Of a stretch of 64,000 nt of DNA, positions 43,183 to 52,359 are shown piece by piece. Under the pieces are notes generated by a model that did no database searches, was not told the DNA's origin, and saw only the letters and a program-made list of their open reading frames with translations. The stretch is from JAATFS01 sp037145635 (GTDB lineage Bacteria > Pseudomonadota > Gammaproteobacteria > Xanthomonadales > Xanthomonadaceae): contig JBBCXB010000001.1 of the NCBI GenBank assembly GCA_037145635.1, positions 496,001 through 560,000 on the forward strand, written 5' to 3'. Position 1 is the first letter of the stretch, and each line of letters opens with the position of its first letter. Position numbers and translations under genes: made by a program.

Positions 43183-44913
43183 TCAGCGTGCGCTCGCGTC
43201 CGCATGCGCGGCGAGCCACTTCTCGATGCCCTTGCGGTCGCGCGCGCGCAGCAGCTTGCCGGCCTCGTCGTGCAGGGTGCCCAGGTGGCAGTCGCGGATC
43301 GCGCGGCGCACCTCCAGCAGCGTGGCCGGGTGCAGGCTGAACTCGGTGAGGCCCAGGGCCAGCAGCATCGGCACGTAGCGGGCGTCGCCGGCGATCTCGC
43401 CGCAGACCGCCACCGGGGTGGCGTGCGCCCGGGCGGTGGCGATCACCTGCGCGATCAGGCGCAGCACCGCCGGATGCAGCGGCGAGTACAACTCGCCCAG
43501 CGCCTCGTTGTTGCGGTCCACGGCCAGCAGGTACTGCACCAGGTCGTTGGTGCCGATGGACAGGAAGTCCACCTGGTCGATGAAGCTGTCCAGCGCGATC
43601 GCCGCCGCCGGCACCTCGATCATCGCGCCCAGCGGGATGCGCTCGGCGATCTCGTGGCCTTCCTCGCGCAGCTGCAGGGTCAGGCGCTTGAGCTGGCGGC
43701 GCACCTGCATGAGCTCCTCGCGGCCGCTGACCATCGGCACCAGGATGCGCACCGGCCCGTAGCCGGAGGCGCGCAGGATGGCGCGCAGCTGGGACTGCGC
43801 CACCGCCGGCCGCGCCAGCGACAGGCGGACGCCGCGCAGCCCCAGCGCCGGGTTGTCCTCGTCGCCGAGGGTGAGCCCGGTGCGGTCGGCCTTGTCGGCG
43901 CCGAGGTCGAGCGTGCGGATCGTGACCGGGCGCCCGCTCATGCCCAGCACGGTGTCGCGGTAGGTCTGGAACTGTTCCTCCTCGTCCGGCAGCTCGTGGC
44001 GCTGCAGGAACAGGAACTCGGTGCGGTACAGGCCCAGGCCGCTGGCGCCGAGCGCGTGCGCCAGCGCCACGTCGTCCAGCGACTCGGCGTTGGCCAGCAG
44101 GGTGATGTCGACGTTGTCGCGGGTGCGGGTGGGCTTGGAGCGCAGGCGCCCGAGCTCGCGCTGTTCCTTGGCCAGCTCGCGCAGCCGGCTGCGGTAGTCG
44201 CGCAGGTGCTCGGGCGTGGGGTCCACGATCACCTGGCCGCTGCCGCCGTCGACGATCAGCACGTCGCCGTCGTTGATCCGCTGCGGTGCGTCGGGTGCGC
44301 CCACCACCAGCGGCAGGTGCAGGCTGCGCGCCAGGATCGCGCTGTGCGACAGCGCGCTGCCGGCACTGGTGACGATGGCCACCACGCCCTGCGCCTGCAG
44401 CTGCGCCAGCTCGGACGGGGCGACGTTGTCGCACACCAGGATCTCGCCGGCCACGCCCTTGAGGTCGTGGGGGCGCTTGTGCAGGAACGCGTGGATGCGG
44501 CCGATGACGTGGTCCAGGTCGTCCATGCGGCTCTTGAGGTAGGCGTCCTCCATGCCGTCGAACACCGCGGCCAGGCGGTCGCGCTGCACGCGCAGGGCAT
44601 AGTCGGCGCTGTAGCGGCTGGTGCGGATCAGTTCGTCCAGCCCGTGCAGCAGTTCTGGATCGTCCAGCAGCAGCGCATGCAGGTCGAGGAACTCGCCGAC
44701 CTCGCGTGCCAGCGCGCCGTGCAGGCGCTCGCGCAGCTGGTGCATCTCCTGGCGCGCGGCCTCCACCGCCAGGCGCAGGCGGGCCAGTTCGGCCTCGACC
44801 TGGGCGGCGGGGATGCGCTGCTCGGCGATCTCCAGCGCATGGGTCTGGCGCACCCGCGCGCGCCCCAGCGCGTTGCCGCGCGCGGCACCGTGCCCGCGCA
44901 GGCGCAGGCTCAA
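43183..44913 (-). CDS. ptsP: Phosphoenolpyruvate-protein phosphotransferase (Enzyme I)
   Basis: A 576-residue EI that takes phosphate from PEP and passes it to HPr. The phosphorylated His lies in GSALSHSAILARSL. The PEP-binding barrel has YRTEFLFLQR, LDLGADKAD, GLRGVRLSL, IPLGAMIEVPAAA and SIGTNDLVQYLLAVDRNNEA, with the active Cys in AVCGEIAGD. There is no N-terminal GAF domain, so it is the short EI form, although the cluster is of the regulatory (Ntr-like) type. It lies 64 bases downstream of ptsH. Confidence 0.95.
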   Translation of the reverse strand: MSLRLRGHGAARGNALGRARVRQTHALEIAEQRIPAAQVEAELARLRLAVEAARQEMHQLRERLHGALAREVGEFLDLHALLLDDPELLHGLDELIRTSRYSADYALRVQRDRLAAVFDGMEDAYLKSRMDDLDHVIGRIHAFLHKRPHDLKGVAGEILVCDNVAPSELAQLQAQGVVAIVTSAGSALSHSAILARSLHLPLVVGAPDAPQRINDGDVLIVDGGSGQVIVDPTPEHLRDYRSRLRELAKEQRELGRLRSKPTRTRDNVDITLLANAESLDDVALAHALGASGLGLYRTEFLFLQRHELPDEEEQFQTYRDTVLGMSGRPVTIRTLDLGADKADRTGLTLGDEDNPALGLRGVRLSLARPAVAQSQLRAILRASGYGPVRILVPMVSGREELMQVRRQLKRLTLQLREEGHEIAERIPLGAMIEVPAAAIALDSFIDQVDFLSIGTNDLVQYLLAVDRNNEALGELYSPLHPAVLRLIAQVIATARAHATPVAVCGEIAGDARYVPMLLALGLTEFSLHPATLLEVRRAIRDCHLGTLHDEAGKLLRARDRKGIEKWLAAHADASAR

Positions 44914-44977
44914 GGCCGCCCCCCGCAGGGCGGGGCGGCGGAGCGGACGCGCAGGGCGGTGGACGCGCCCCGCATGC

Positions 44978-45247
44978 TCAGGCGTCCTCGTCGAACCGGC
45001 GGTCGAACAGGTCGGTCAGCGCCTGCAGCGCGTCGGCCTCATCCTCGCCGTCCAGGCGCACCGTGACCGTGGTGCCCTGGCCGGCGGCCAGCAGCATCAC
45101 GCCCATGATGCTCTTGGCGTTGACCTCGCGCCCCTTCGCCGCGAGCGTGGCGTTCGCGCGGAACGACGACAGGGTCTGCACCAGCTTGGCGGTGGCCCTG
45201 GCGTGCAGTCCGAGGCGGTTGGAAACTGTGAGTTCGCGTTCAAGCAT
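44978..45247 (-). CDS. ptsH: Phosphocarrier protein HPr
   Basis: 89 residues. His15 in GLHARATAKL accepts phosphate from EI, and Ser46 in NAKSIMGVM is the site used by HPr kinase, whose gene (hprK) is in the same cluster. It overlaps the EIIA-Man gene by 8 bases. Confidence 0.96.
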   Translation of the reverse strand: MLERELTVSNRLGLHARATAKLVQTLSSFRANATLAAKGREVNAKSIMGVMLLAAGQGTTVTVRLDGEDEADALQALTDLFDRRFDEDA

Positions 45248-45632
45248 CGTCGACTATCGCTCCATTGCGGGTGCCTGCGGCGGCCGTGGCAGGCAGGTCG
45301 TGCAGTCCTTGTTCGGCATAATTCATCACCCGCAGCAGCATCGGCAGGCTGAGCGCGGACACCCGCCGGACCGGCGTGCCCAGCCGGGCCAGGCGGCTGG
45401 CGAGATTGCTCGGGCTGGCGCCGTAGAGGTCGGTCATGACCAGCACGCCGTCGCCGGCGTCGACCCGCCGCAGCGCCGACGACGCCTGGGGCAGCAGGGC
45501 GTCCAGGTCCGCGTCGAGCGGCACCTCGAAGGCTTCGGTCGCCAGCGGCAGCTGCCGCAGCAGGCCGGTCGCCACGCTCAGCAGCGCGGAGCCGATACCG
45601 GGATGAGTGATGAGAAGAATGCCGCAGGCCAT
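45240..45632 (-). CDS. Mannose-type PTS EIIA protein
   Basis: 130 residues of the EIIA-Man fold. The phospho-acceptor is His10 in LLITHPGIGSAL; VMTDLYGASPSNLASRLA is the second family signature. No EIIB, EIIC or EIID genes are present, so it cannot import sugar on its own; in proteobacteria such orphan EIIA-Man proteins pass or hold phosphate for regulation. It overlaps ptsH. Confidence 0.93.
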   Translation of the reverse strand: MACGILLITHPGIGSALLSVATGLLRQLPLATEAFEVPLDADLDALLPQASSALRRVDAGDGVLVMTDLYGASPSNLASRLARLGTPVRRVSALSLPMLLRVMNYAEQGLHDLPATAAAGTRNGAIVDDA

Positions 45633-45777
45633 GCCGGAACGTTAACAGGTCGCGGGGACCGGACGATAGCGTTTGCGCGCGCTCCGGCGCGGGATGATGA
45701 AGCCCGTCGCGGCGCCCTTGTGAAGACCCGCACACGCCCTTATGGCGGGGCGCGCCGCCGGCGCCGCGAGCGCCGGC

Positions 45778-46650
45778 TCAGTCGAGCTCGCGGTGGAACG
45801 TGGCCACTTCCGGCCAGCCCTGTTCGCGCGCGTGGCGCGCCATCTGCTCGGCCATGTACACCGAGCGGTGCTTGCCGCCGGTGCAGCCGAAGGCGATGGT
45901 CACGTAGCTGCGGGTGTCGTTGCGCAGGCGCGGCAGCCAGGTGTCGAGCAGGTCGGTGATCTGGCCGCGGTAGCGGACCACGTCCGGCTGCTGGTCGAGA
46001 TACTCGCGCACGCCGGCGTCGCGGCCGGTGAGCGGGCGCAGGTCCGGGTCCCAGTGCGGGTTGGGCAGCACCCGCGCGTCGAACACGAAGTCGGCCTCGG
46101 CCGGCACGCCGCGCTTGTAGGCGAACGATTCGAACAGCAGCGACAGCCGTTCGTTCTGGCTCAGCGCGAACTCGGTGACCACGCGGCGGCGCAGCTGGTG
46201 CACGTTCAGGGCGCTGGTGTCGATTACCGCGTCGGCCTGCTGCCGCAGCGGCTCGGTCAGCACCCGCTCGCGCGCGATCGCCTCCGGCAGCGACAGTCCC
46301 AGGTGGCTCAGCGGATGGCGCCGGCGGGTATCGGCGTAGCGCTTGAGCAGGGCCTCGTCGTGGGCGTCGAAGAACAGCAGCCGCGCCTCGATCCCGTACT
46401 CCTGCGCCGCATGCCGCCATTGCGCCAGCTGGGTGAGGTCGCTGCGGCTGCGCACGTCGATGCCCACCGCCAGGCGCTGGTCGCCCAGCGGGTTGCCGCG
46501 CAGCCGGCTGCGCACGAAGTCCGGCAGCAGCTCGACCGGCAGGTTGTCCGAACAGTAGTAGTCCAGGTCCTCGAAGGTCTTCAGGGCCACGGTCTTGCCG
46601 GAGCCCGACAGGCCGCTGACGATCACCAGGCTGGAGGGCACCGCGCTCAT
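45778..46650 (-). CDS. rapZ: RNase adapter protein RapZ
   Basis: A 290-residue protein with an N-terminal P-loop (VSGLSGSGKTVALKTFED) and the C-terminal RNA-binding domain with IAFGCTGGKHRSVYMAE. In E. coli it senses glucosamine-6-phosphate and guides RNase E to the GlmZ small RNA, tuning envelope precursor supply; whether GlmZ/GlmY exist here is unknown. Its ATG overlaps the hprK stop by 4 bases. Confidence 0.95.
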   Translation of the reverse strand: MSAVPSSLVIVSGLSGSGKTVALKTFEDLDYYCSDNLPVELLPDFVRSRLRGNPLGDQRLAVGIDVRSRSDLTQLAQWRHAAQEYGIEARLLFFDAHDEALLKRYADTRRRHPLSHLGLSLPEAIARERVLTEPLRQQADAVIDTSALNVHQLRRRVVTEFALSQNERLSLLFESFAYKRGVPAEADFVFDARVLPNPHWDPDLRPLTGRDAGVREYLDQQPDVVRYRGQITDLLDTWLPRLRNDTRSYVTIAFGCTGGKHRSVYMAEQMARHAREQGWPEVATFHRELD

Positions 46651-47597
46651 GGGTGGCGCCGCTCCAGCAGGTTGCTGTGGCGCGCGATGAACATCGCCGC
46701 CGGGTCGATGCCCTTGGTCCGCAGGATGTGCAGGCGCGTGGCGGCCTCGGTGAGCACCGCCAGGTTGCGGCCGGGCATCACCGGCAGCGTGATCAGCGGC
46801 ACGTCCAGGTCCAGCACGTGGCGGCTGCCGGAATCGCCGGTCAGGCGTTCGTAGCCGTGGGGCTTGGGCTCGGTCATCGGGCGGGTCAGGTGCACGATCA
46901 GGCGCAGGTACTTGTTCTTCTTCACGGCGGTGTCGCCGAACATGTCACGGATGTTGAGCACGCCCAGGCCGCGGACCTCCAGCAGGTCCTGCAGCAGTTC
47001 CGGGCAGGTGCCGTCGAGCACGTCGGGCGCGATCTGGGTGAATTCTGGCGCGTCGTCGGCGACAAGACGATGACCGCGGCTGAGCAGTTCCAGCGCCAGC
47101 TCGCTCTTGCCGGAGCCGGCCTCGCCGGTGATCAGCACGCCGATCGAGTAGATCTCCATGAACACGCCGTGCAGCGTGACCCGCGGCGCCAGCGTGCGCG
47201 CCAGGTGGTAGGACAGGTGGTTGAGCAGCTCGTGGCCGCGCTTGGGCGAGATCCACAGCGGCGTGCTGGCTTCCTCGGCGGCCGCGCGCAGGTCCTCCGG
47301 GCAGGACTGGTTCTTGCTGATCACCAGCGCCAGCGGCTGCCCGCGCACGATCTTCTCGATCGTCTCCCAGCGCTGGCGCGGCTCCAGCGAATCCAGCCAG
47401 GTCAGCTCCTCGGTCCCGAGGATCTGCACCTTGTTGGGATAGATGGCGTTGAGGTAGCCCGCCAGCGACGGCCGGCGCGAGATGGTGTCGCCGGCCTCCA
47501 GTTCGTGGTCGCCGCCCTTCTGGCCGGCGAGCCAGCGCAGGCCCAGCTTCTCGCGCTGCTGGTCGAACAGCTCGCGGGCGGTGATGCTGGTATTCAT
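46647..47597 (-). CDS. hprK: HPr kinase/phosphorylase
   Basis: A 316-residue bifunctional enzyme that phosphorylates and dephosphorylates HPr at Ser46. It has the P-loop TGEAGSGKSELALELLSRGH followed by LVADDAPEF, and the HprK signature LEVRGLGVLNIRDMFGD. In Gram-negative bacteria it couples metabolite state to PTS phosphorylation. It overlaps ptsN upstream and rapZ downstream by 4 bases each. Confidence 0.96.
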   Translation of the reverse strand: MNTSITARELFDQQREKLGLRWLAGQKGGDHELEAGDTISRRPSLAGYLNAIYPNKVQILGTEELTWLDSLEPRQRWETIEKIVRGQPLALVISKNQSCPEDLRAAAEEASTPLWISPKRGHELLNHLSYHLARTLAPRVTLHGVFMEIYSIGVLITGEAGSGKSELALELLSRGHRLVADDAPEFTQIAPDVLDGTCPELLQDLLEVRGLGVLNIRDMFGDTAVKKNKYLRLIVHLTRPMTEPKPHGYERLTGDSGSRHVLDLDVPLITLPVMPGRNLAVLTEAATRLHILRTKGIDPAAMFIARHSNLLERRHP

Positions 47598-48052
47598 GCG
47601 GCACTGGCCTGGGTGGGGGGCGGCTGCAGCAGCAGGTCGAGCATCGCCGGTGCGTCGGCGGCGGCGCGCAGCTGGCGGCGGACGTCGGCATCGGAGAAGC
47701 GCTCGGCCAGCTCCGAGAGCAGCATCAGGTGCTGGTGGGTGTAGTGCGCGGGCACCGCCATCGCGAACACCAGGTCGACCGGGCCGTCGCCGCCGAAGTC
47801 GACCGGCGTCTCCAGGCGCAGCAGCGCGCCGCGCGGTTCGGAAAGGGTGGGGGAGCGTCCGTGCGGGATCGCGATGCCGTGGCCGATCGCGGTGCTGCCC
47901 AGCGTCTCGCGCTGGCACAGGCTGTCGTAGAGCTCGGCGGCGCCGGCCTGGCGGCAGGACAGCAGGTCGGCGGCGGTACGCAGGACGGTGTCGCGATCGG
48001 CGGCCGGCGACACCACGGTGCGCACGGCCGCCATCAGGTCGGTCAAAGGCAT
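47594..48052 (-). CDS. ptsN: Nitrogen regulatory PTS protein EIIA-Ntr
   Basis: 152 residues. The phosphorylated His is His64 in GHGIAIPHGRSP. EIIA-Ntr commonly regulates potassium transport, the stringent response or sigma-54 genes. It lies between hpf and hprK, overlapping hprK by 4 bases. Confidence 0.95.
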   Translation of the reverse strand: MPLTDLMAAVRTVVSPAADRDTVLRTAADLLSCRQAGAAELYDSLCQRETLGSTAIGHGIAIPHGRSPTLSEPRGALLRLETPVDFGGDGPVDLVFAMAVPAHYTHQHLMLLSELAERFSDADVRRQLRAAADAPAMLDLLLQPPPTQASAA

Positions 48053-48072
48053 GAGTCAATCAGGCGGAGGCG

Positions 48073-48390
48073 TCAGGCCGGATTGTCGCGCACCTCGCGT
48101 GCATGGTGGTCACATTTCTTTTCCTTGTGCTTGAGCACGAGCCGGTCGAGCTTGTCGGCCAGCAGGTCGATCGCCGCGTACATCGTGGGGCCGCTGGCGT
48201 CGGCATGGAGGGTACGGCCGGGGAGGTTGACGGTGGCGACGACGTGGTGGTCGGGCTTGCGCAGGGCCAGCTGGGTGCGGACTTCGCAGTGCTGGTCGAA
48301 ATGACGCTGCAGGCGCTGCAGCTTGCTCTCCACATACTCCCGCAGCGCGGGGGTGACTTCCAACTGCTGGCCATACGTCTCGATACGCAT
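48073..48390 (-). CDS. hpf: Ribosome hibernation promoting factor
   Basis: 105 residues, the short HPF form (E. coli Hpf 95, RaiA/YfiA 113). Features: the N-terminal MRIETYGQQLEVTPALREYV, the basic strand AQLALRKPDHHVVA-like region and the helix MYAAIDLLADKLDRLVLKHKEK. It binds the 30S decoding region in stationary phase. The ATG at 48390 is set by a strong GGAGGT seven bases upstream. It follows rpoN by 94 bases, as in many gammaproteobacteria. Confidence 0.95.
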   Translation of the reverse strand: MRIETYGQQLEVTPALREYVESKLQRLQRHFDQHCEVRTQLALRKPDHHVVATVNLPGRTLHADASGPTMYAAIDLLADKLDRLVLKHKEKKCDHHAREVRDNPA

Positions 48391-48484
48391 CGGATACCTC
48401 CATTGGTTTCGGTGGGCCAATGAACATTCCCGTTCCCCGCGAGTCCCCGGCACGCAGCGCGCCGGTTTCAACGGAGGACTCGAC

Positions 48485-49912
48485 TCAGGCGATACGTACT
48501 CGCTCGTGGGAGGCGGAGATGTTCATGGCCTCACGATACTTCGCCACGGTGCGGCGCGCCACTGGTACCCCGGAGGTCTTCAGCAGGTCGGCCAGCTTGG
48601 CGTCAGAAAGCGGCTTGCGCGGGTTCTCGGCCTCGATCAGGCGCCGGATCATCGCCTGAATGGCGGTGCTGGAGGCCTCGCCGCCGCTGTCGGTGTCGAT
48701 CCCGGAGGCGAAGAAGGCGCGCAGCGGGATGGTCCCGCGCGGGGTGCGCACGTACTTGCGGGCGATCGCGCGGGAGATGGTGGATTCGTGCAGGCCCAGC
48801 TCGCCGGCGATCTCGCGCAGCGTCAGCGGGCGCAGCGCCTGCTCGCCGAACTCCAGGAACCCGGCCTGCTGGCGCAGCAGGCTGCGCACCACCCGCAGCA
48901 GGGTCTCGCCGCGCGCCTCCACGCTCTTCAGCAGCCAGCGCGCCTCCTGCAGCTGGGTGCGCAGGTAGCCGGCGTCGGCCTCGCCGCAGCGGCGGATCAG
49001 CTGCTCGTAGCCGCGGTGGATGGTGATCCTGGGTTGCGAACGCCCGGCCAGGGCCGCGCGCCAGACCCCGCGCTGGCGCCAGATCACGCAGTCCGGCACC
49101 ACGTAGGTGTCGGCGGACAGCTCGCCGATCTGCTTGCCCGGGCGCGGGTCCAGCGTGCGGACCAGCTGCACCGCCTCCTCGACCTCGGCCAGCGGGCGCT
49201 TGAGTTCCTGGGCCAGGCCGGCCACGCCGCTGCGCGGCAGCCGCTCCAGCGGCCCGGCGACGATCCGCAGCGCGAGGGCGCGGCCGGGGGTCGCGGGGGC
49301 CAGCACGTCCAGCTGCAGGGCCAGGCACTCGCCCAGGCTGCGCGCGGCGATGCCGACCGGGTCGAAGCGCTGGATCTGGTGCAGGACGGTGAGGATCTCC
49401 TCCTCGTCGGCCACCAGGGCCGGCGCCAGGGCCTCGGCGATGCTGCTCAGCGGCTCGCGCAGGTAGCCGTCGTCCTCGAGCGAGTCGATCAGCGCGGCGC
49501 CGATCTGGCGGTCGCGCGCGGACAGGTGCGACAGGTGCAGCTGCCACAACAGGTGGTCGGGCAGGGTCTCGGGATCGGCGACGCGTTCGGCCGCGCTGCC
49601 CAGCTCGTCGTCGTCCTGGCCGCCGCCGCTGCCGCTCCAGGCGCTCTCGTCGGGGGTCCAGTCGTCGGCGCGCTCGGGGCCGTCGCCGGGATCCGGCGCG
49701 GTGTCGCCGCCGGCGTCGCCGCTGCCGGGCACGTCCGGACCGGGCGGCGGTGGCGCGTCCTCGGCCCATTCCAGCAGGGGGTTGCTCTCGACCGCCTCGG
49801 CGATCTCCAGCTCCAGTTCGGCCGACGACATCTGCAGCAGCTTGATGGCCTGACGCAGCTGGGGCGTCATCACCAGCTGTTGCCCCATCGATGTCTGCAG
49901 CCGAGCCTTCAT
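48485..49912 (-). CDS. rpoN: RNA polymerase sigma-54 factor
   Basis: 475 residues. Region I is Gln/Leu-rich (QQLVMTPQLRQAIKLLQMS), region II is acidic and Gly/Pro-rich (about 45-110, very rich in Asp), and region III has the core-binding part, the DNA-binding helix LHESTISRAIARKYV and the RpoN box ARRTVAKYRE. It recognises -24/-12 promoters and needs enhancer-binding activators. It lies 40 bases after lptB. Confidence 0.97.
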   Translation of the reverse strand: MKARLQTSMGQQLVMTPQLRQAIKLLQMSSAELELEIAEAVESNPLLEWAEDAPPPPGPDVPGSGDAGGDTAPDPGDGPERADDWTPDESAWSGSGGGQDDDELGSAAERVADPETLPDHLLWQLHLSHLSARDRQIGAALIDSLEDDGYLREPLSSIAEALAPALVADEEEILTVLHQIQRFDPVGIAARSLGECLALQLDVLAPATPGRALALRIVAGPLERLPRSGVAGLAQELKRPLAEVEEAVQLVRTLDPRPGKQIGELSADTYVVPDCVIWRQRGVWRAALAGRSQPRITIHRGYEQLIRRCGEADAGYLRTQLQEARWLLKSVEARGETLLRVVRSLLRQQAGFLEFGEQALRPLTLREIAGELGLHESTISRAIARKYVRTPRGTIPLRAFFASGIDTDSGGEASSTAIQAMIRRLIEAENPRKPLSDAKLADLLKTSGVPVARRTVAKYREAMNISASHERVRIA

Positions 49913-49952
49913 GTAGGTCCTGATCGGGTGGCGTCCGGGGACGGCCTGCCGA

Positions 49953-50675
49953 TCAGAGACGGAAGGTCTCGCCCAGGTAGACGCGTCGCACCTCGGGGTT
50001 GGAGAGAATGGCGTCCGGCGATCCCTGCGCCAGCACGCTGCCCTCGGCGAGGATATACGCGCGGTCGCAGATTCCCAAGGTTTCGCGCACGTTGTGGTCG
50101 GTGATCAGCACCCCGATGCCGCGGTCCTTGAGGTGGGTGACGATGCGCTGGATCTCGCCGACCGAGATCGGGTCCACGCCGGCGAACGGCTCGTCGAGCA
50201 GCATCATCCGCGGCTTGGCGGCCAGGGCGCGGGCGATCTCGCAGCGGCGGCGCTCGCCGCCGGACAGGCTGGCACCGGCCTGGTCGGCCACGTGGCCGAT
50301 CTGCAGCTCCTCCAGCAGCGAGGCCAGCTCGCGCTCGCGCGCGGCGCTGTCGGGCAGGTCCTCGCGCAGCTCCAGCACCAGGCGGATGTTGTCGGCCACG
50401 GTCAGCTTGCGGAACACCGACGGTTCCTGCGGCAGGTAGCCCACGCCGAGCTTGGCGCGGCGGTACATCGGGTCGGCGGTGATGTCCTGGCCGTCGAGCT
50501 CGATGCGCCCGGCATCGGCCTCCACCAGCCCGACGATCATGTAGAAGCAGGTCGTCTTGCCGGCGCCGTTGGGCCCGAGCAGGCCCACCACCTCGCCGGC
50601 CTCCAGGGTCAGCCCGAACTCCTTGACGACCTCGCGCTGCTTGTACTTCTTGCGCAGTCCGGTGGCGACCAGCAT
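49953..50675 (-). CDS. lptB: LPS export ABC transporter ATP-binding protein
   Basis: 240 residues. Walker A is GPNGAGKT, the signature motif LSGGERRR, Walker B MLLDEPFAGVDP, with the switch His in ITDHNVRETL. It powers LPS extraction by LptFG (not in this window). Its ATG overlaps the lptA stop by one base. Confidence 0.97.
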   Translation of the reverse strand: MLVATGLRKKYKQREVVKEFGLTLEAGEVVGLLGPNGAGKTTCFYMIVGLVEADAGRIELDGQDITADPMYRRAKLGVGYLPQEPSVFRKLTVADNIRLVLELREDLPDSAARERELASLLEELQIGHVADQAGASLSGGERRRCEIARALAAKPRMMLLDEPFAGVDPISVGEIQRIVTHLKDRGIGVLITDHNVRETLGICDRAYILAEGSVLAQGSPDAILSNPEVRRVYLGETFRL

Positions 50676-51217
50676 TACTTCTTCCCCTGGGTCGCGGGCT
50701 TGGCCGGCGCGGCGGCGGGGGCGGCGGCCGCGTTCTTAGGCTGGATCACGGTGCGCACGCGGCTGCCGTCGCCGCCGCTCTGCATGTTGCCGGTCTTGGT
50801 GTTGTAGACCATGCGCTGGCCGGCATTGGTGCCCTTGGGCGACTTCACCGAGTAGTTGCCGGTGAGGATGATGATCTCCTCGCCGACCTTGTACTCGATG
50901 GTGTCGGCCTGGCCGTTCATCATCGAGCCGTCGTCCATCTGCTGCTTGAGCGTGGCCTGCTTGCCGTTGAGCACGACGCGGTCGGTCTCGCCGTTCTTCT
51001 GGAAGATGTCGGCGGTATCGGCGTGGATCTCCAGCGTGCCCTGGGTGATGACGACATTGCCGGTGAACCGGACCTTGCCGTTGTCGTTGAGCATGTCGCC
51101 TTCCTGGGCGGTGGAGTCGATCGTCATCGGCTGGTTGCGGTCGCTGGTCTTGGCCAGGGCGGCGAGCGGGACCAGCAGGGCGATCAAGGCCAGCTTAGCG
51201 GGCAGCGTTCGGTTCAT
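50675..51217 (-). CDS. lptA: Lipopolysaccharide transport periplasmic protein LptA
   Basis: 180 residues with a signal peptide (MNRTLPAKLALIALLVPLAALA) and an OstA-type beta-jellyroll: MTIDSTAQEGDMLNDNGKV, FTGNVVITQGTLEIHADTA, and GNYSVKSPKGTNAGQRMVYN. It bridges the inner and outer membrane for LPS transport. It overlaps lptC by 23 bases. Confidence 0.94.
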   Translation of the reverse strand: MNRTLPAKLALIALLVPLAALAKTSDRNQPMTIDSTAQEGDMLNDNGKVRFTGNVVITQGTLEIHADTADIFQKNGETDRVVLNGKQATLKQQMDDGSMMNGQADTIEYKVGEEIIILTGNYSVKSPKGTNAGQRMVYNTKTGNMQSGGDGSRVRTVIQPKNAAAAPAAAPAKPATQGKK

Positions 51218-51764
51218 ATCGGGTCTTGACCTGGGAAAGGAGCTTGTACTGCTTGGACTTGAGGTCGGCCTGGAAGCCGACCCCGCTCTGCATGATACCG
51301 GGGCGGGTCATGCTCACCGCGTCGGCGGTGCGGGCCTGGTTCTGCTGCGGGAACACGTCCAGGCTCTGGGTGCGGAACGTGGTCGGCACCACGCCGGGCG
51401 CCACCGGGCTGTCGCCGGCGACATCGCCGCGCAGCCGCAGCTCCTCGCCCTTGGGGCTGAGCCAGCCGGTCTTGGCGCGCAGGGTCCACTGCAGGCCGCC
51501 GTTGTCCGGGAGCAGGAACACCGGGGTGGTGATGTCGGAGGTCAGGTCGGCGCGGTTGCGGTGCATCTCCGGCGCGCGCAGCGCCAGCGATTCCTTGCCG
51601 GTGGCCTTGTCCAGCGCGATCAGCTCGAAATCGTGCAGGGTGTAGTCCGAGCGCGCGTCGTCGGCCGCCGCGGTCACCGGCAGCTTGCGCTGGTGCCAGG
51701 CCGACCAGGCGCTGACGATGGCGGCGATCAGCAGCACGACGCCAAGCGTGGTACGCCAGTTCAT
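51195..51764 (-). CDS. lptC: LPS export ABC transporter periplasmic protein LptC
   Basis: 189 residues, with an N-terminal membrane anchor (LGVVLLIAAIVSAWSAW) and a periplasmic jellyroll (YTLHDFELIALDKATGKESL; LPDNGGLQWTLRAKTGWLS). It hands LPS from LptBFG to LptA. The ATG at 51764 overlaps the kdsC stop by 4 bases. Confidence 0.93.
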   Translation of the reverse strand: MNWRTTLGVVLLIAAIVSAWSAWHQRKLPVTAAADDARSDYTLHDFELIALDKATGKESLALRAPEMHRNRADLTSDITTPVFLLPDNGGLQWTLRAKTGWLSPKGEELRLRGDVAGDSPVAPGVVPTTFRTQSLDVFPQQNQARTADAVSMTRPGIMQSGVGFQADLKSKQYKLLSQVKTRYEPNAAR

Positions 51765-52309
51765 GCGGAAAACCTCTCGATAAGGGCGTCGACCCGGCCC
51801 TGGGCGGCCAGCAGCACGTCGCAGACCTCGCGGGCGGCGCCTTCGCCGCCACGGGCACGCGTATGCCACTGTACCCGCTCGGCGATCCAGGGATGGGCGT
51901 TGGCGGGGGCGACCGGCAGGCCGACCGCCAGCAGCGCGGTCAGGTCGGGCAGGTCGTCGCCCATGAACAGCACCTCGTCCAGGGCCACGCCGTGTTCCCG
52001 GCACAGCGTCTCGACCGCGCTGCGCTTGTGGCGCACGCCGATCTGCACGTGCAGGCCCAGGTCCTGGCCGCGCTTCTCGGCCGACAGGCTCGCCCGCGCG
52101 GTGATCAGGGCGACATGGATGCCGGCGTGCTCCAGCTGCTTGAGGCCCTGGCCGTCCAGCACGCTGAACGCCTTGCTCTCGTTGCCGGCATGGTCGTAGT
52201 ACAGGCGACCGTCGGTCAGGGTGCCGTCGACGTCGAAGCACGCCAGCCGGATGCGGGCGGCGCGGGCGACGAGGTCGGCGGGAAGGGCGTGCAGGGGCGA
52301 ATAGGGCAT
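51761..52309 (-). CDS. kdsC: 3-deoxy-D-manno-octulosonate 8-phosphate phosphatase
   Basis: A 182-residue HAD phosphatase that dephosphorylates Kdo-8-phosphate for LPS inner core synthesis. Motif I is CFDVDGTLTDG with the nucleophile Asp, motif II ALITARAS, and motif IV FMGDDLPDL. It lies between kdsD and lptC in the conserved kds-lpt order. Confidence 0.95.
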   Translation of the reverse strand: MPYSPLHALPADLVARAARIRLACFDVDGTLTDGRLYYDHAGNESKAFSVLDGQGLKQLEHAGIHVALITARASLSAEKRGQDLGLHVQIGVRHKRSAVETLCREHGVALDEVLFMGDDLPDLTALLAVGLPVAPANAHPWIAERVQWHTRARGGEGAAREVCDVLLAAQGRVDALIERFSA

Positions 52310-52359
52310 GGGGCGGCGCAGTGGGAAGGGAGGTCCGTCGGTCAGCGGGGTTAAGGGAG

